This document shows, one piece after another, positions 43,974 through 52,068 of a stretch of 64,000 nucleotides of DNA. Position 1 is the first letter of the stretch; each line of letters begins with the position of its first letter. The notes beneath the pieces are model-generated. The model made no database searches, was not told where the DNA came from, and saw only the letters and a list, made by a program, of their open reading frames with translations. The position numbers and the translations under genes are program-made. Source of the DNA: Virgibacillus_F flavescens (GTDB lineage Bacteria; Bacillota; Bacilli; Bacillales; Amphibacillaceae); assembly GCF_050574275.1 (NCBI RefSeq), contig NZ_CP192260.1, positions 1,984,001 to 2,048,000 on the forward strand. The letters are read 5' to 3'.

Positions 43974-44246
43974 TTGAACATACAAATCGTAATGATAGTT
44001 TTATTAGCAATAAATCTTTTTACCTTTTTCCTAATTGGAGTAGATAAAAACAGAGCTCGAAAACAAAGGTGGCGTATATCTGAGAAAACGCTTTGGCTAA
44101 GTGCTATATGTGGAGGGTCAATTGGTACTATTAGTGGTATGTATTTTTTTAGACATAAAACAAAACATCGATTATTTACTATAGGTATGCCGGTTATTTT
44201 ATTAATACAGGTTACTTCAGTGATTATTGCATTTTCCATGTCATAA
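43974..44246 (+). CDS. ysdA: DUF1294 membrane protein YsdA
   Basis: 90 residues with hydrophobic segments at about 4-22, 42-60 and 70-88. The DUF1294 core is visible: FFLIGVDKNRARKQRWRISE, KTLWLSAICGGSIGTISGMY, FFRHKTKH. Start is TTG 43974 since AGAGGAA lies about 10 bases upstream; a GTG 12 codons earlier has no ribosome binding site. Located after rplT as in B. subtilis. Function unknown. Confidence 0.83.
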   Translation: MNIQIVMIVLLAINLFTFFLIGVDKNRARKQRWRISEKTLWLSAICGGSIGTISGMYFFRHKTKHRLFTIGMPVILLIQVTSVIIAFSMS

Positions 44247-44332
44247 AGGCTCGTCTTATGTCATATACATGTTGTAAGAGTGATATAAACATGCTGCAAC
44301 AAGATGACAGAGGCAAGCAGAGGAGGCATGGT

Positions 44333-44905
44333 ATGGAACTGTTTGGTAGTTATCTAATGGCGGTGATAGAGACGGGGGGGATATTTGCCCCATTACTATT
44401 TATTAGCTTTCATTTACTAAGACCGTTGTTTTTTCTCCCGGTGGTATTTATTTGTATTTCAGGCGGGATATTATTTGGGGCTGTTGCTGGTACGGTTTAT
44501 TCCATAATCGGAATTACCTTATCAAGTATTGGTTTTTATGGCGTTATTCGCTGGATGCCTAAAACGTTTGAAAGGCTGGTTCGTTTAAAAGGAAAGCTGA
44601 TTGGGTACCAATCCGAATTAACCACACCTCAAATTGCACTTCTACGTTTAATTCCATTTATACATTTTCACCTTTTATCGCTATGTTTAATTGAAGTAAC
44701 ACATGGTTTTAAGGATTATACAAAATCTTCACTTTTGACAAATATACCGTTAGCTTTTGTGTATACTGCTTTAGGTAGATGGATCTCAAATTTATCACCT
44801 CTGCACATTGCGGTATCACTACTTGCTATATTGCCGTTGATTTATATATTAAGAAGAAAAGAAGTAATTATTAAATGGAATGAGTTTTTTCCTATTCGCA
44901 CATAA
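44333..44905 (+). CDS. TVP38/TMEM64 (VTT domain) membrane protein
   Basis: 190 residues, five or six hydrophobic helices. The VTT/DedA-like core is visible: FLPVVFICISGGILFGAVAG, TVYSIIGITLSSIGFYGVIR, and LLRLIPFIHFHLLSLCLIEV (equivalent to the R-x-I/V-P-x-x-P region, here RLIPFIHFHL). Members are thought to move lipids or act as proton-coupled transporters; the substrate is unknown. I chose ATG 44333 because GAGGAGG lies 6 bases upstream; an in-frame ATG 25 codons earlier would add a non-hydrophobic Cys-containing extension. Confidence 0.78.
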   Translation: MELFGSYLMAVIETGGIFAPLLFISFHLLRPLFFLPVVFICISGGILFGAVAGTVYSIIGITLSSIGFYGVIRWMPKTFERLVRLKGKLIGYQSELTTPQIALLRLIPFIHFHLLSLCLIEVTHGFKDYTKSSLLTNIPLAFVYTALGRWISNLSPLHIAVSLLAILPLIYILRRKEVIIKWNEFFPIRT

Positions 44906-44910
44906 TAGTT

Positions 44911-44960
44911 AAAAACCTCGTCGTTCGCTTTTGCTATAAAAGCGAACGACGAGGTTTTTT
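44911..44960. terminator. Strong bidirectional terminator
   Basis: A perfect 22-bp stem (starting AAAAACCTCGTCG, ending CGACGAGGTTTTT) around a 5-nt loop GCTAT, with A-tract and T-tract on both sides. It separates the VTT gene from the convergent gene at 45002. Confidence 0.95.
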
Positions 44961-45001
44961 CACAAGAATTTTCTCGTTATTAGTAAATTGCTTGCTTACA
45001 A

Positions 45002-45382
45002 TTAGAAATTTATATTAATTTCAATTCCTTTTTCACTTAAATTATCCAGGCATTCTCGAAGGTATTGGTCAGTATGCTCTGGATACGAGTTAATTAGACC
45101 TTTACCCTTCATCTCGGCTATTCCGGAATAGTTTGAAGCGGATAAACCTCGGTATGTAGGGTCTTTCCATAAAGGGTTTACGTTATAGCCTCTGCTTTCC
45201 ATCTCGTTCATAACTTTTTCATGATAGTTAAACAGCATATAAGGGGGATATTGAAATATATAATTAACTGTGGAATGAGGTTTCCCCCATCCATTTCCCC
45301 TTAATGCACAACACTCTCTATGTTGGCCAAGCAGCTGTTGTCTGGGTAATTCAGAAATTAGCTTTTCATGCCATAAACGCAT
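45002..45382 (-). CDS. Pyrimidine-dimer DNA glycosylase family protein (Pyr_excise-like)
   Basis: 126 residues. The N-terminus MRLWHEKLISELPRQQLLGQ, HRECCALRGNGWGKPHSTVN, YIFQYPPYMLFNYHEKVMNE, MESRGYNVNPLWKDPTYRG matches the layout of the small Pyr_excise family related to T4 endonuclease V: N-terminal catalytic region, the L-x-x-x-HRE segment corresponding to T4 EYRE with its catalytic Glu, and a helix with Arg-Gly-Tyr/Phe-Asn. T4-type enzymes cleave UV-induced pyrimidine dimers. The enzymatic function of this bacterial branch is inferred from homology. It starts 17 bases after ysdB ends and is probably co-transcribed with it. Confidence 0.75.
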   Translation of the reverse strand: MRLWHEKLISELPRQQLLGQHRECCALRGNGWGKPHSTVNYIFQYPPYMLFNYHEKVMNEMESRGYNVNPLWKDPTYRGLSASNYSGIAEMKGKGLINSYPEHTDQYLRECLDNLSEKGIEININF

Positions 45383-45399
45383 TTAAATCACCATACCTA

Positions 45400-45792
45400 T
45401 TAGTCAATTTGAGTAAGAATCAATTTGTTTACCGGGTGTTTCCATTCAATTTTAGAATATGGATATCTAATTAATATTTCACTTTCTAAAAAATATAGAT
45501 CCTCACGTGTAAGACCTCGCAATTCCATTGGTTCATGAACAAAAACGTGGATAGTTACTACTTCGAAGGCCTGTTCAGTGGTTCCAAGGTACTTTTCCCC
45601 TTCAAAGGAACATCCTTTATAGACAAACCTGAAATTCTTTTGGCTGTTTTCCGGATCATCTAAAAAGTAAAAATCATTATTTGCTTTTGCAATTTGCAGT
45701 TTACGGTTAGGGTTTTGGTAATACTGATAAAACGTGTAGACGAGAAGAATTATGGCAATCAATAGCAGTATTCGAAATAAAATAATAATCAT
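45400..45792 (-). CDS. ysdB: YsdB, SigW-controlled membrane-anchored protein
   Basis: 130 residues, the B. subtilis length. One N-terminal transmembrane helix (about 2-22, MIIILFRILLLIAIILLVYT), then a soluble domain with YQNPNRKLQIAKANNDFYFL, DDPENSQKNFRFVYKGCSFE, GEKYLGTTEQAFEVV, LTREDLYFLESEILIRYP. I take ATG 45792 over the TTG two codons earlier because AAGGAG is 10 bases from the ATG and only 4 from the TTG. A textbook SigW promoter lies upstream, and ysdB is a SigW-regulon member in B. subtilis. Function unknown, in cell envelope stress. Confidence 0.9.
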   Translation of the reverse strand: MIIILFRILLLIAIILLVYTFYQYYQNPNRKLQIAKANNDFYFLDDPENSQKNFRFVYKGCSFEGEKYLGTTEQAFEVVTIHVFVHEPMELRGLTREDLYFLESEILIRYPYSKIEWKHPVNKLILTQID

Positions 45793-45826
45793 ATTCAACC
45801 GTCTCCTTGAGTTTGTTATAGGTTCA

Positions 45827-45853
45827 TACGGAACAGAACGTGTTCAGGTTTCA
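45827..45853 (-). promoter_or_regulatory. SigW promoter of ysdB
   Basis: On the minus strand TGAAAC (complement of 45848-45853), a 17-bp spacer, then CGTA (complement of 45827-45830). Both elements match the SigW consensus exactly, about 35 bases before the start codon. Confidence 0.88.
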
Positions 45854-45911
45854 CATTTCGAAAGATTTTCGTGTTACAATTACACCAAAACTTGAAATGA
45901 GGAATAGTAGA

Positions 45912-46397
45912 ATGGATTGGAAAAAGTTATCTTACATGCAAAAACAACTGGACAACCATATTCAAGAGAAACATGATGTAGATAAAAATAAGCTTTTTGA
46001 GTCAAAATATCTAGCTTTACTTGTGGAGTTAGGTGAACTTGCCAATGAAACCAGATGTTTTAAATTCTGGAGTACAAAGCCGCCTAGTGATTCTAAAATA
46101 ATCCTGGAAGAGTATGTAGACGGACTACACTTTATTTTATCACTGGGAATTGAAAAAGGTTATCAATATGAATCGAGAAATTTAGAACCAGCGATCCGAA
46201 CTGCTACCAATCAGTTTAATACGTTATTCAGCAGTTGCGTAACTTTTTATGATCATCCAACATCTGAAAGCTATACGACCATGTTTCAAGATTTTTTACA
46301 GCTCGGGAATATACTAGGTTATGGCGAGGCAGAAATCATGGAAGCATATAAAATGAAAAATGATAAGAATTACGTTAGACAGAATGAAGGTTACTAG
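45912..46397 (+). CDS. Dimeric dUTP diphosphatase (dUTPase_2/MazG-like fold)
   Basis: 161 residues. All-alpha dUTPase family: metal-binding motif in LVELGELANETRCFKFWSTK (ExxE) and EEYVDGLHFILSLGIE (ExxxD), plus a third helix NFxQLGNILGYGEAEIMEAY-like region FLQLGNILGYGEAEIMEAYK and KNDKNYVRQNEGY at the end. It hydrolyses dUTP to dUMP, limiting uracil in DNA. I chose ATG 45912 with GAGGAATAG upstream; an upstream in-frame start would overlap the SigW promoter of ysdB. Confidence 0.88.
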   Translation: MDWKKLSYMQKQLDNHIQEKHDVDKNKLFESKYLALLVELGELANETRCFKFWSTKPPSDSKIILEEYVDGLHFILSLGIEKGYQYESRNLEPAIRTATNQFNTLFSSCVTFYDHPTSESYTTMFQDFLQLGNILGYGEAEIMEAYKMKNDKNYVRQNEGY

Positions 46398-46469
46398 TAA
46401 ATGTTTTGTAATTTTTCGAAATAAAGTTATAATTAAAAGTGATTATATTTAAGGAGGAAAATTATACAT

Positions 46470-47555
46470 ATGGCAAAATTAGATGAAACGCTAACAATGT
46501 TTAAAGATTTAACAGATGCAAAAGGGATTCCAGGTAATGAAAAAGAAGCAAGAGATGTAATGGAAAAATATATTACACCATATGCAGATGAAGTGTTCAC
46601 AGATAATCTTGGGAGTTTAATCGCGAAAAAAACCGGAGATGCAAATGGACCGAAAATTATGGTAGCAGGTCATTTAGATGAAGTTGGTTTTATGATTACT
46701 CGAATTGATGATAAAGGATTTCTATACTTTCAAACAGTTGGAGGCTGGTGGGGGCAGGTAATGCTTGCTCAACGTGTTACGATTATGACGAATAATGGTG
46801 ATGTAACAGGTATTATTGGATCACAGCCACCACATGTATTATCGCCTGAAGCACGCAAGAAACCAGTGGAAATAAAAGATATGTTTATTGATATTGGTGC
46901 ATCGAGCAGAGAAGAAGCTTTAGAGTTCGGTGTAAAGCCTGGAGATTCAGTTGTTCCATATTTTGAATTTACACAGATGAAAAATGAAAAAATGCTGTTG
47001 GCTAAAGCTTGGGACAACCGTATAGGTTGTGCAATAGCTATAGAAGTATTAAAACAACTTAAAGGAACTGATCATCCAAACGTCGTTTACGGTGTTGGTA
47101 CGATTCAAGAAGAGGTTGGATTACGTGGAGCAAAAACTTCAACGCATGCGATTAAGCCGGACATTGGCTTTGGTGTTGATGTTGGAATTGCTGGAGATAT
47201 GCCTGGTGTATCGGATAAAGATGCGGATAGCAAACTAGGTGATGGCCCACAAATAATTCTGTACGATGCTTCAATGGTATCGCACAAGGGAGTACGTGAA
47301 TTCATCGTTGCTACAGCGGATGAGCATAATATACCATATCAGTACGCAACAATGGCAGGAGGCGGAACTGATTCAGGTTCTATCCACCTAACTGCAAACG
47401 GAGTACCATCATTATCAATTACAGTTGCAACGCGCTATATTCATTCACACGCAGCAATCTTGCATAGAGATGACTTTGACAATGCAGTTAAATTGATTGT
47501 AGAAGCAATTAAAAAGTTAGATACTGAAACAGTAAAAGAATTGGTCTTAGCATAA
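46470..47555 (+). CDS. ysdC: M42 family metallopeptidase YsdC
   Basis: 361 residues. Aminopeptidase of the M42 (glutamyl aminopeptidase / tetrahedral TET-like) family. Metal ligands are recognisable: His-Asp in MVAGHLDEVGFMITRI, Asp in AKAWDNRIGCAIAIEVL, Glu-Glu in GVGTIQEEVGLRGAKT, Asp in GFGVDVGIAGD, and His in TRYIHSHAAILHRDD. It trims peptides in the cytoplasm, probably as a dodecamer. AAGGAGGAAA precedes ATG. B. subtilis ysdC has the same neighbours. A terminator follows. Confidence 0.93.
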   Translation: MAKLDETLTMFKDLTDAKGIPGNEKEARDVMEKYITPYADEVFTDNLGSLIAKKTGDANGPKIMVAGHLDEVGFMITRIDDKGFLYFQTVGGWWGQVMLAQRVTIMTNNGDVTGIIGSQPPHVLSPEARKKPVEIKDMFIDIGASSREEALEFGVKPGDSVVPYFEFTQMKNEKMLLAKAWDNRIGCAIAIEVLKQLKGTDHPNVVYGVGTIQEEVGLRGAKTSTHAIKPDIGFGVDVGIAGDMPGVSDKDADSKLGDGPQIILYDASMVSHKGVREFIVATADEHNIPYQYATMAGGGTDSGSIHLTANGVPSLSITVATRYIHSHAAILHRDDFDNAVKLIVEAIKKLDTETVKELVLA

Positions 47556-47564
47556 TAAAAAAGT

Positions 47565-47593
47565 AGTCGGTAGCAATGCTACCGACTTTTTTC
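47565..47593 (+). terminator. Terminator of ysdC
   Basis: AGTCGGTAGC-AAT-GCTACCGACT followed by TTTTTC; converges with the gene ending at 47603. Confidence 0.9.
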
Positions 47594-47602
47594 ATGCGTT
47601 AA

Positions 47603-48223
47603 TTAAGCTAAATAACTATTCATAACTTTTTTTACATAGTTTTTTGTTTCTGCAAATGGCGGAATGCCTTGGTGTTTATCAACATTACCTGGGCCAGCAT
47701 TGTATGCTGCTAAAGCTAATTCAATATTTCCGTTATAACGGTTCAGCATTTGACTTAAATATTTTGTTCCACCTTCGACATTTTGAGAAGGGTCCAGTGG
47801 ATTATTAACTCCTAGCCCTCTTGCTGTTGCTGGCATTAGCTGCATGAGTCCAAGTGCTCCAACACTGCTTTTGGCATTAGGTTGATAATTTGATTCAGCT
47901 TTCACCACTGAGTGAACAAGCTTTTCATCAATTCCATACTTATTTGCTTTTTGTGTAATTATTGAATCAAACTGGGAAGGCGATACAGTGCTTCCCTGCG
48001 TACTAATTGGATTGTATGCAGTGGTGGCAGGAAATGTGGGTATATTATTATATATAGTACTGGATACTTGTTTTGTTTCTGCCTGATTAATTCTATCCTG
48101 CAGCATTTGTTTGAAAGCCAGATCTATTAAAGGAGAATTATAGGACATTGAACTGCCTCTCGATGAGGACATGATCGACATCGCCTGGTATTTTATTAGA
48201 TTTTGCAAATTTTGTGATTCCAT
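47603..48223 (-). CDS. Soluble lytic transglycosylase (SLT domain, YjbJ/CwlQ-like)
   Basis: 206 residues. A low-complexity N-terminal half (about 1-95) is followed by an SLT domain (about 96-200): YGIDEKLVHSVVKAESNYQP with the catalytic Glu in KAES, SVGALGLMQLMPATARGLGV, LDPSQNVEGGTKYLSQMLNR and ALAAYNAGPGNVDKHQGIPP. It cleaves peptidoglycan glycan strands. No clear signal peptide is visible, as in B. subtilis CwlQ (YjbJ). I chose ATG 48223 because AAAGGAG lies 8 bases upstream. Confidence 0.88.
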   Translation of the reverse strand: MESQNLQNLIKYQAMSIMSSSRGSSMSYNSPLIDLAFKQMLQDRINQAETKQVSSTIYNNIPTFPATTAYNPISTQGSTVSPSQFDSIITQKANKYGIDEKLVHSVVKAESNYQPNAKSSVGALGLMQLMPATARGLGVNNPLDPSQNVEGGTKYLSQMLNRYNGNIELALAAYNAGPGNVDKHQGIPPFAETKNYVKKVMNSYLA

Positions 48224-48296
48224 AAAAATTTCTCCTTTCACTGCCTGTCTTTATATTAGCTATAAAAGAGGACATATGCAATATAATTTTTAAAAA

Positions 48297-49002
48297 CTCA
48301 ACTTTGGCAGAATAAATAAGTTGGTGCTTCCTGCAATAGTTGAATAAATCTTAATGTAATTGACACAAAATCTATATACTGCGATGTAACAACTGGTTGT
48401 TTTCCGCTGCGGACCATTGCTTTCCGCGGGCACGGCTTCAGTCTCCTCGAGAAAAACACTCTGCGGGGCCTTCAGACTCGTGCTGTTCCCGCAGGAGTCA
48501 ATGGTCCTCCGCTCCAAACAACTGCTATAATTGTGGGGAATTCATGCACTATTACATACAAGTTATTTTTCTATCGTTCACCACATCAGCTAAGGGGCTA
48601 CTGAAAAGTGGTGGATTGTAAGAATTTAATATTTCACTTTAACTAAGCATCTTCGAATATACGAAGACTCCTGCGGGAACAGCGCGAGCTGAAGATCCCT
48701 CAGGAAAGCGTTCTTTGCTTATCCGAGGAAGCTGAAGCCGTGCCCGCGGAAAGCGAAGTATATTCGATGATGCGAACGTAAATCCGCTTAATCAGTACTA
48801 GATGTAACCTTTTCAGTAGCGACTAATAGGCTCACCAAAGTGACTGCTCTCGCTATCACATCGCATTTTGTTTTCCATAAGTAACTACCAGCATGTTCTA
48901 GTAATAAAATTGTTTATAATTCGCGTCAAGTAATTTACTTCAAGTGCTGCATTAACTGCAGTTAATTGCATTCATTAAGATTTACTGTGTGCGAAAGTTG
49001 AG
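48297..49002 (+). repeat. Mosaic fold-back element, copy D (706 bp, best-bounded)
   Basis: Terminal inverted repeats CTCAACTTTGGCAGA (48297-48311) and TGTGCGAAAGTTGAG (48988-49002), 13 of 15 complementary. Two GC modules. Module 1 (about 48403-48520) has arms GCGGACCATTG / CAATGGTCCTCCGC. Module 2 (about 48651-48775), in opposite orientation, has arms CATCTTCGAATATAC / GTATATTCGATGATG. Both share the core CTTTCCGCGGGCACGGCTTC and GCTGTTCCCGCAGGAGTC in one or other orientation. It fills the gap between the lytic transglycosylase and the ABC operon. Confidence 0.88.
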
Positions 49003-49035
49003 TTAATAAGATTAATAAGTATCAAAATAGTGCTT

Positions 49036-49707
49036 CTATAATCTTATCGGATTAACACCGGCATCCGTTAAGTGGTTAAGATAAAAAGAATCATCACCAA
49101 TACATAAAATCCGATCACATAAATGAATAATTTCATCCATGTCGTGTGAAGTAAAAAGAACCATAACATTTTTTTTAGTAGCCAGGTTTTTTATATAGCC
49201 ACTAATTTCGTTCTTTGATTTCAAATCTATTCCCACAGTTGGTTCATCTAAAAGCAATACTTCTGGATCATGTATAAGACTAATAGCTAAGTTTAACTTT
49301 CGTTTCATTCCACCTGAGAGGAGTTTAACGGGTTCTTTCCATTTACTTAACTTCATATCTACACACAATTGACGGAGTTCCGCATCCGTTTTTTTTACTG
49401 TGGATAACTTTTCAAAAAACAGCATATTTTCCTGCACAGTGAAATCTTCCCAGCATGCAATCTCCTGCGGCACATAACCAATTGATTGTTTTACACCTTT
49501 TGAGTTATTGTCATAATCATTATTATACAACGAGATGGATCCCGCTGAAGGCTTAGACAATGTGGAAAGTATTTTTAAGATAGTAGATTTTCCAGCACCA
49601 TTTTCCCCTACTAGTCCAACAATTTCTCCTGGTGAAACGGAAAAGGTTAAACTATTTAGTATTTTATGGTTCCCGTATGTTTTGGATAATGCAGTTACAT
49701 TAAGCAT
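49036..49707 (-). CDS. ABC transporter ATP-binding protein (ABC-2 type)
   Basis: 223 residues, shorter than the usual 230-310 of drug-type ABC-2 ATPases. Walker A GLVGENGAGKSTILKIL (about 33-49), Q-loop VPQEIACWE, signature LLSGGMKRKLNLAISLIHDP, Walker B VLLLDEPTVGIDLKSK, H-loop TSHDMD. The start is ATG 49707 with AAAGGAG 7 bases upstream; it overlaps the preceding permease gene by 8 bases. Last gene of a four-gene operon with two ABC-2 permeases and an anchored extracellular protein. Confidence 0.92.
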   Translation of the reverse strand: MLNVTALSKTYGNHKILNSLTFSVSPGEIVGLVGENGAGKSTILKILSTLSKPSAGSISLYNNDYDNNSKGVKQSIGYVPQEIACWEDFTVQENMLFFEKLSTVKKTDAELRQLCVDMKLSKWKEPVKLLSGGMKRKLNLAISLIHDPEVLLLDEPTVGIDLKSKNEISGYIKNLATKKNVMVLFTSHDMDEIIHLCDRILCIGDDSFYLNHLTDAGVNPIRL

Positions 49708-50827
49708 AGTACCGCTCCTTTCGTACATACCAAATAATAAATGTGGTTACGAGAAAAGGTAACCAAAAAGTGATGAAGTTTCCCGATAACACTGGTGACA
49801 ATGGATTGACTGTTGATAGCCAGGGCCATTTAACTAACAGTCCATTTATAGGAAGAACTGCGCCACTGATGACTATTGTTAAGAGGGTAATGCTAAATGA
49901 AACTACATAATATCTAAATGTACCTGTAACTGTATGTGCTAATTGAAACGCTCCTAAAAGAAGAACTATACGGTAGCACAACAGTCCCATTATTAATGAG
50001 AAACTTACTGGTTTCTCATAAATCGAATGGAAGAGATAGACAGTTAAACAGTCCATAAATATAAATATAATACTATATACACATAAACTCCTAACTAAGT
50101 AATCCTTAAAGTTGATGCGTAAAAAGGCAAACCTTTGGACTACCGCAGAACTTCTTTCCTTAACAACCCAATCAAATATCAGCAGGGTAGATAACATAGC
50201 AAGAACACACCATATGCCCCATATATTCCACAGTTGCACTTCCTTTATTGTTCGTTCAGTTGAATTAAAAGAAAAGGAAGTCGATAATAAACTTTCTTCC
50301 TTTTGTACCTCTTTACTTTTCGATATAATCTCATTCCAAGTCCATGTAGAAGTGGATACGTATTTTGCTGCTAATTCCCTAATAATAATAGCTGTATTGG
50401 ATCTTCCAGTTTCTTGTTGAACATAGGATATAATCATTTCCTTAACAGGCGTATATGCAAAGGATTGATTCGTTTGATAGCTGGTAATAATATTTCTTCT
50501 ATTCCCTTTACTTACTTGGTTTGCAAAGTCCTGGTGTATGATAAACACACTATCAAGCTCATGTCTTTTTAGTTGAAGTAACGCATTTTTCTTTGATAAC
50601 TCCAAAGCAGTAATAAATGGCGTTGTGGAAATTTCGTTAATAAGTTCATCTGTCACTTCATTATGTTCTTCAACTACGATTCCGATAGGTATGGTACTGT
50701 CGTCCTGGACATGATTCATAATAGCAGTTAGACCTATTGAACCAATTAGTGGGAGTATTAACCAAAATAATAGACTAATCCAATGCTTTTTAATATGTAA
50801 TAATCGGGTTTGCAAAATCATTTTCAT
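49700..50827 (-). CDS. ABC-2 type permease
   Basis: 375 residues. One N-terminal transmembrane helix (about 16-36), a large extracytoplasmic region (about 40-205), then five or six membrane helices: the YhgE/DrrB-like ABC-2 plan (LWNIWGIWCVLAMLSTLLIF, MGLLCYRIVLLLGAFQLAHT, SGAVLPINGLLVKWPWLSTV). Start chosen at ATG 50827, which overlaps the stop of the upstream permease as ATGA, indicating translational coupling. It probably forms a heterodimer with that permease. Confidence 0.85.
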   Translation of the reverse strand: MKMILQTRLLHIKKHWISLLFWLILPLIGSIGLTAIMNHVQDDSTIPIGIVVEEHNEVTDELINEISTTPFITALELSKKNALLQLKRHELDSVFIIHQDFANQVSKGNRRNIITSYQTNQSFAYTPVKEMIISYVQQETGRSNTAIIIRELAAKYVSTSTWTWNEIISKSKEVQKEESLLSTSFSFNSTERTIKEVQLWNIWGIWCVLAMLSTLLIFDWVVKERSSAVVQRFAFLRINFKDYLVRSLCVYSIIFIFMDCLTVYLFHSIYEKPVSFSLIMGLLCYRIVLLLGAFQLAHTVTGTFRYYVVSFSITLLTIVISGAVLPINGLLVKWPWLSTVNPLSPVLSGNFITFWLPFLVTTFIIWYVRKERYYA

Positions 50828-52047
50828 TCTATATACCGCTCCTTCCATATTGATAGTCCAAGTAAGGCAGCGATACTCACGAGCAGATAAATAAGAAGAG
50901 GTAAATAATCTACATAAATCCGACCGTTTAATATGATATTTTCCAATGCATAGAATCCCTGAAAGGTAAAATTAAAAGGAATAATATCCTGCATATATAA
51001 TGGATAATAAATTGTGGGAACAATAGCCCCGCTTAATAGTAACAGGGTTGCTGTATAAACGCTTTGTATTAATAAACGGAATTTTGCGGAAGTAATTATC
51101 ACTTCGATTAGGGATAATAATACTAAAAAAATCAAAAAATATAGAATTGTTACTGCAAAAATTTTAACGTAATCACTTAAAAATAATTCTATATTAAGTA
51201 GCGTGAAGTAACCATAGAACACCAGAAGGGAGAAGCAGGTTGTAGCTGTCCAGCATACTGCTATTTTGGCAATCAGCTGCTGTATTTCAGTGACACCAAA
51301 TAATTTCATTCGTTGCTTCATCTGGTAGTTTTCTTCTTTTGATAAAATAGAATAAAAAAGTATTAACCATAGTGTCATGATAATAAATAATCCGCCTAGT
51401 CCATAGTAATGAACTGGGGACGTCGAGACATTGTTTGTAAGTATTTCTTCATCGATGATTCTTTCTTTTCCCATTGTATAATATACAAATTCAATAAATT
51501 GCTGGTATAAGAAATCATTTCTCTCTTCATCGGTCATGTCCAATTGTTTCGCATAGTAATTCATCGTAAGAATATTAGCCTGAGCAGTTTTAATATGACG
51601 TGAAACACTATCAATCAATTCTTTGATTAGATAACTATCGGTTTGTTTATTTGGATTTCCAACAATTTCGAGTGTGACAGGATTACCGCTATATAGGTCA
51701 CTCGTAAACTCTTCTGGAAAAGTTATGTACGCACTAAGTTTATTAGTTTCAATGGATTGCTTTGCTGAATCTAACGACATGACATCTAATTGTATAAAAT
51801 TGTTTAATTGCGAAGATTCTTCGATTAGTTCAACTATCATAGTTGTTTCTTTCGATTTGTCCTGGTCAATTAAACCTACTTTAATTGCCTCAATATCTTC
51901 AGGAATGAAGAAAGTAACTAATGCATAGGCGGCTAGTCCCACTATACAAATCGGGAACAGAAAAAGAAGAGGAAGTGATGGCCACTTCCTCAATAATTGT
52001 CTTCCATTATTATTAATAAACAGAAGTACGTGATGAAAAAAAGTCAT
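50824..52047 (-). CDS. ABC-2 type permease
   Basis: 407 residues with the same architecture as its downstream partner: one transmembrane helix near the N-terminus (about 24-47, LPLLFLFPICIVGLAAYALV), a long external region (about 50-215) with VGLIDQDKSKETTMIVELIE, then five or six helices in the C-terminal half, including LLLSGAIVPTIYYPLYMQDI, the conserved ABC-2 loop with Pro. Exporters of this class move peptides, lipids or polymers. It starts 21 bases after the anchored protein gene. Confidence 0.85.
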   Translation of the reverse strand: MTFFHHVLLFINNNGRQLLRKWPSLPLLFLFPICIVGLAAYALVTFFIPEDIEAIKVGLIDQDKSKETTMIVELIEESSQLNNFIQLDVMSLDSAKQSIETNKLSAYITFPEEFTSDLYSGNPVTLEIVGNPNKQTDSYLIKELIDSVSRHIKTAQANILTMNYYAKQLDMTDEERNDFLYQQFIEFVYYTMGKERIIDEEILTNNVSTSPVHYYGLGGLFIIMTLWLILFYSILSKEENYQMKQRMKLFGVTEIQQLIAKIAVCWTATTCFSLLVFYGYFTLLNIELFLSDYVKIFAVTILYFLIFLVLLSLIEVIITSAKFRLLIQSVYTATLLLLSGAIVPTIYYPLYMQDIIPFNFTFQGFYALENIILNGRIYVDYLPLLIYLLVSIAALLGLSIWKERYIE

Positions 52048-52068
52048 TTTACAACCACCCAGTTTCTT

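Noticed and set aside
48290..48621. Two overlapping open frames of about 75 codons on opposite strands
   Set aside because: Both fall inside the inverted-repeat module of copy D; symmetric frames are expected from a fold-back.
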